NCBI GenBank assembly: GCA_002329385.1
Contig: DCTR01000038.1
Coordinates: forward strand, 21,177 to 44,280
DNA: 23,104 nucleotides
Direction: 5' to 3'
DNA from: Candidatus Shapirobacteria bacterium UBA1435
GTDB lineage: Bacteria > Patescibacteriota > Microgenomatia > UBA12405
The translations under genes were made by a program, and so were the position numbers. Of this stretch, positions 23,096-23,104 are shown in pieces. Under the pieces are notes generated by a model. The model was not told the DNA's origin. It saw only the letters and a list, made by a program, of their open reading frames with translations, and ran no database searches. Within the stretch, counting starts at the first letter, position 1, and each line of letters starts with the position of its first letter.

Positions 23096-23104
23096 AAATA
23101 TATG

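Noticed and set aside
1..23104. tRNA, rRNA, insertion sequence or prophage genes
   Set aside because: No cloverleaf with a GGTTCRA arm, no rRNA core sequence, no transposase or integrase motif and no terminal repeats were seen.

Overview
The window looks like a compact bacterial genome of the Candidate Phyla Radiation (Patescibacteria, perhaps Microgenomates-like). This is inferred from tightly packed genes averaging under 1 kb, many conserved hypothetical membrane and secreted proteins, and several familiar CPR gene types (CarD-like, DUF5320/DUF134, YibE/F, RRM protein, ECF sigma with a membrane partner). UGA is an ordinary stop (for example after metK), so the code is standard and Gracilibacteria/Absconditabacteria are excluded. 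There are no rRNA or tRNA genes, insertion sequences or CRISPR arrays, and no gene-free stretch exceeds 300 bases.

Layout. 0-2.5 kb: a small hypothetical gene diverges from a protein that joins a LexA-type winged helix to a C-terminally short UDP-sugar dehydrogenase; then a small hypothetical and a class I methyltransferase. 2.5-5.6 kb: a Ca2+/cation antiporter, a DUF84/YjjX-type NTPase and a large polytopic membrane protein, each with its own -10 box. 5.6-8.4 kb: a CarD-like RNA polymerase regulator diverges from a unit encoding a Gly-rich DUF5320 protein, a DUF134 HTH protein, a YibE/F membrane protein and a MazG-like pyrophosphohydrolase; a 20-bp perfect palindrome sits on the -10 of that unit. 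8.4-14.5 kb: a small secreted protein, a membrane-anchored hypothetical, an ECF sigma factor overlapping a probable membrane-bound partner, and, divergently, two small membrane proteins overlapping a 955-residue secreted CARDB/carboxypeptidase-regulatory-like surface protein.

14.5-18.0 kb: metK preceded by a probable SAM-I-type riboswitch, then typA/bipA, a strong shared terminator and a convergent RRM RNA-binding protein. 18.1-23.1 kb: a 5'-nucleotidase-family phosphoesterase without a signal peptide, a membrane acyltransferase, and a coupled pair (AlkP/sulfatase-like membrane enzyme and methyltransferase) that suggests envelope-glycan modification.

Most remarkable are (1) the probable SAM riboswitch before metK, (2) the LexA-HTH/UDP-sugar dehydrogenase fusion, (3) a recurring arrangement in which the -10 box lies only 5-9 nt from the start codon, so that many mRNAs should be leaderless while a minority of genes carry strong Shine-Dalgarno sites, and (4) the palindrome-controlled DUF5320/DUF134 unit. 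All functions are read from motifs by eye; no database search was run.
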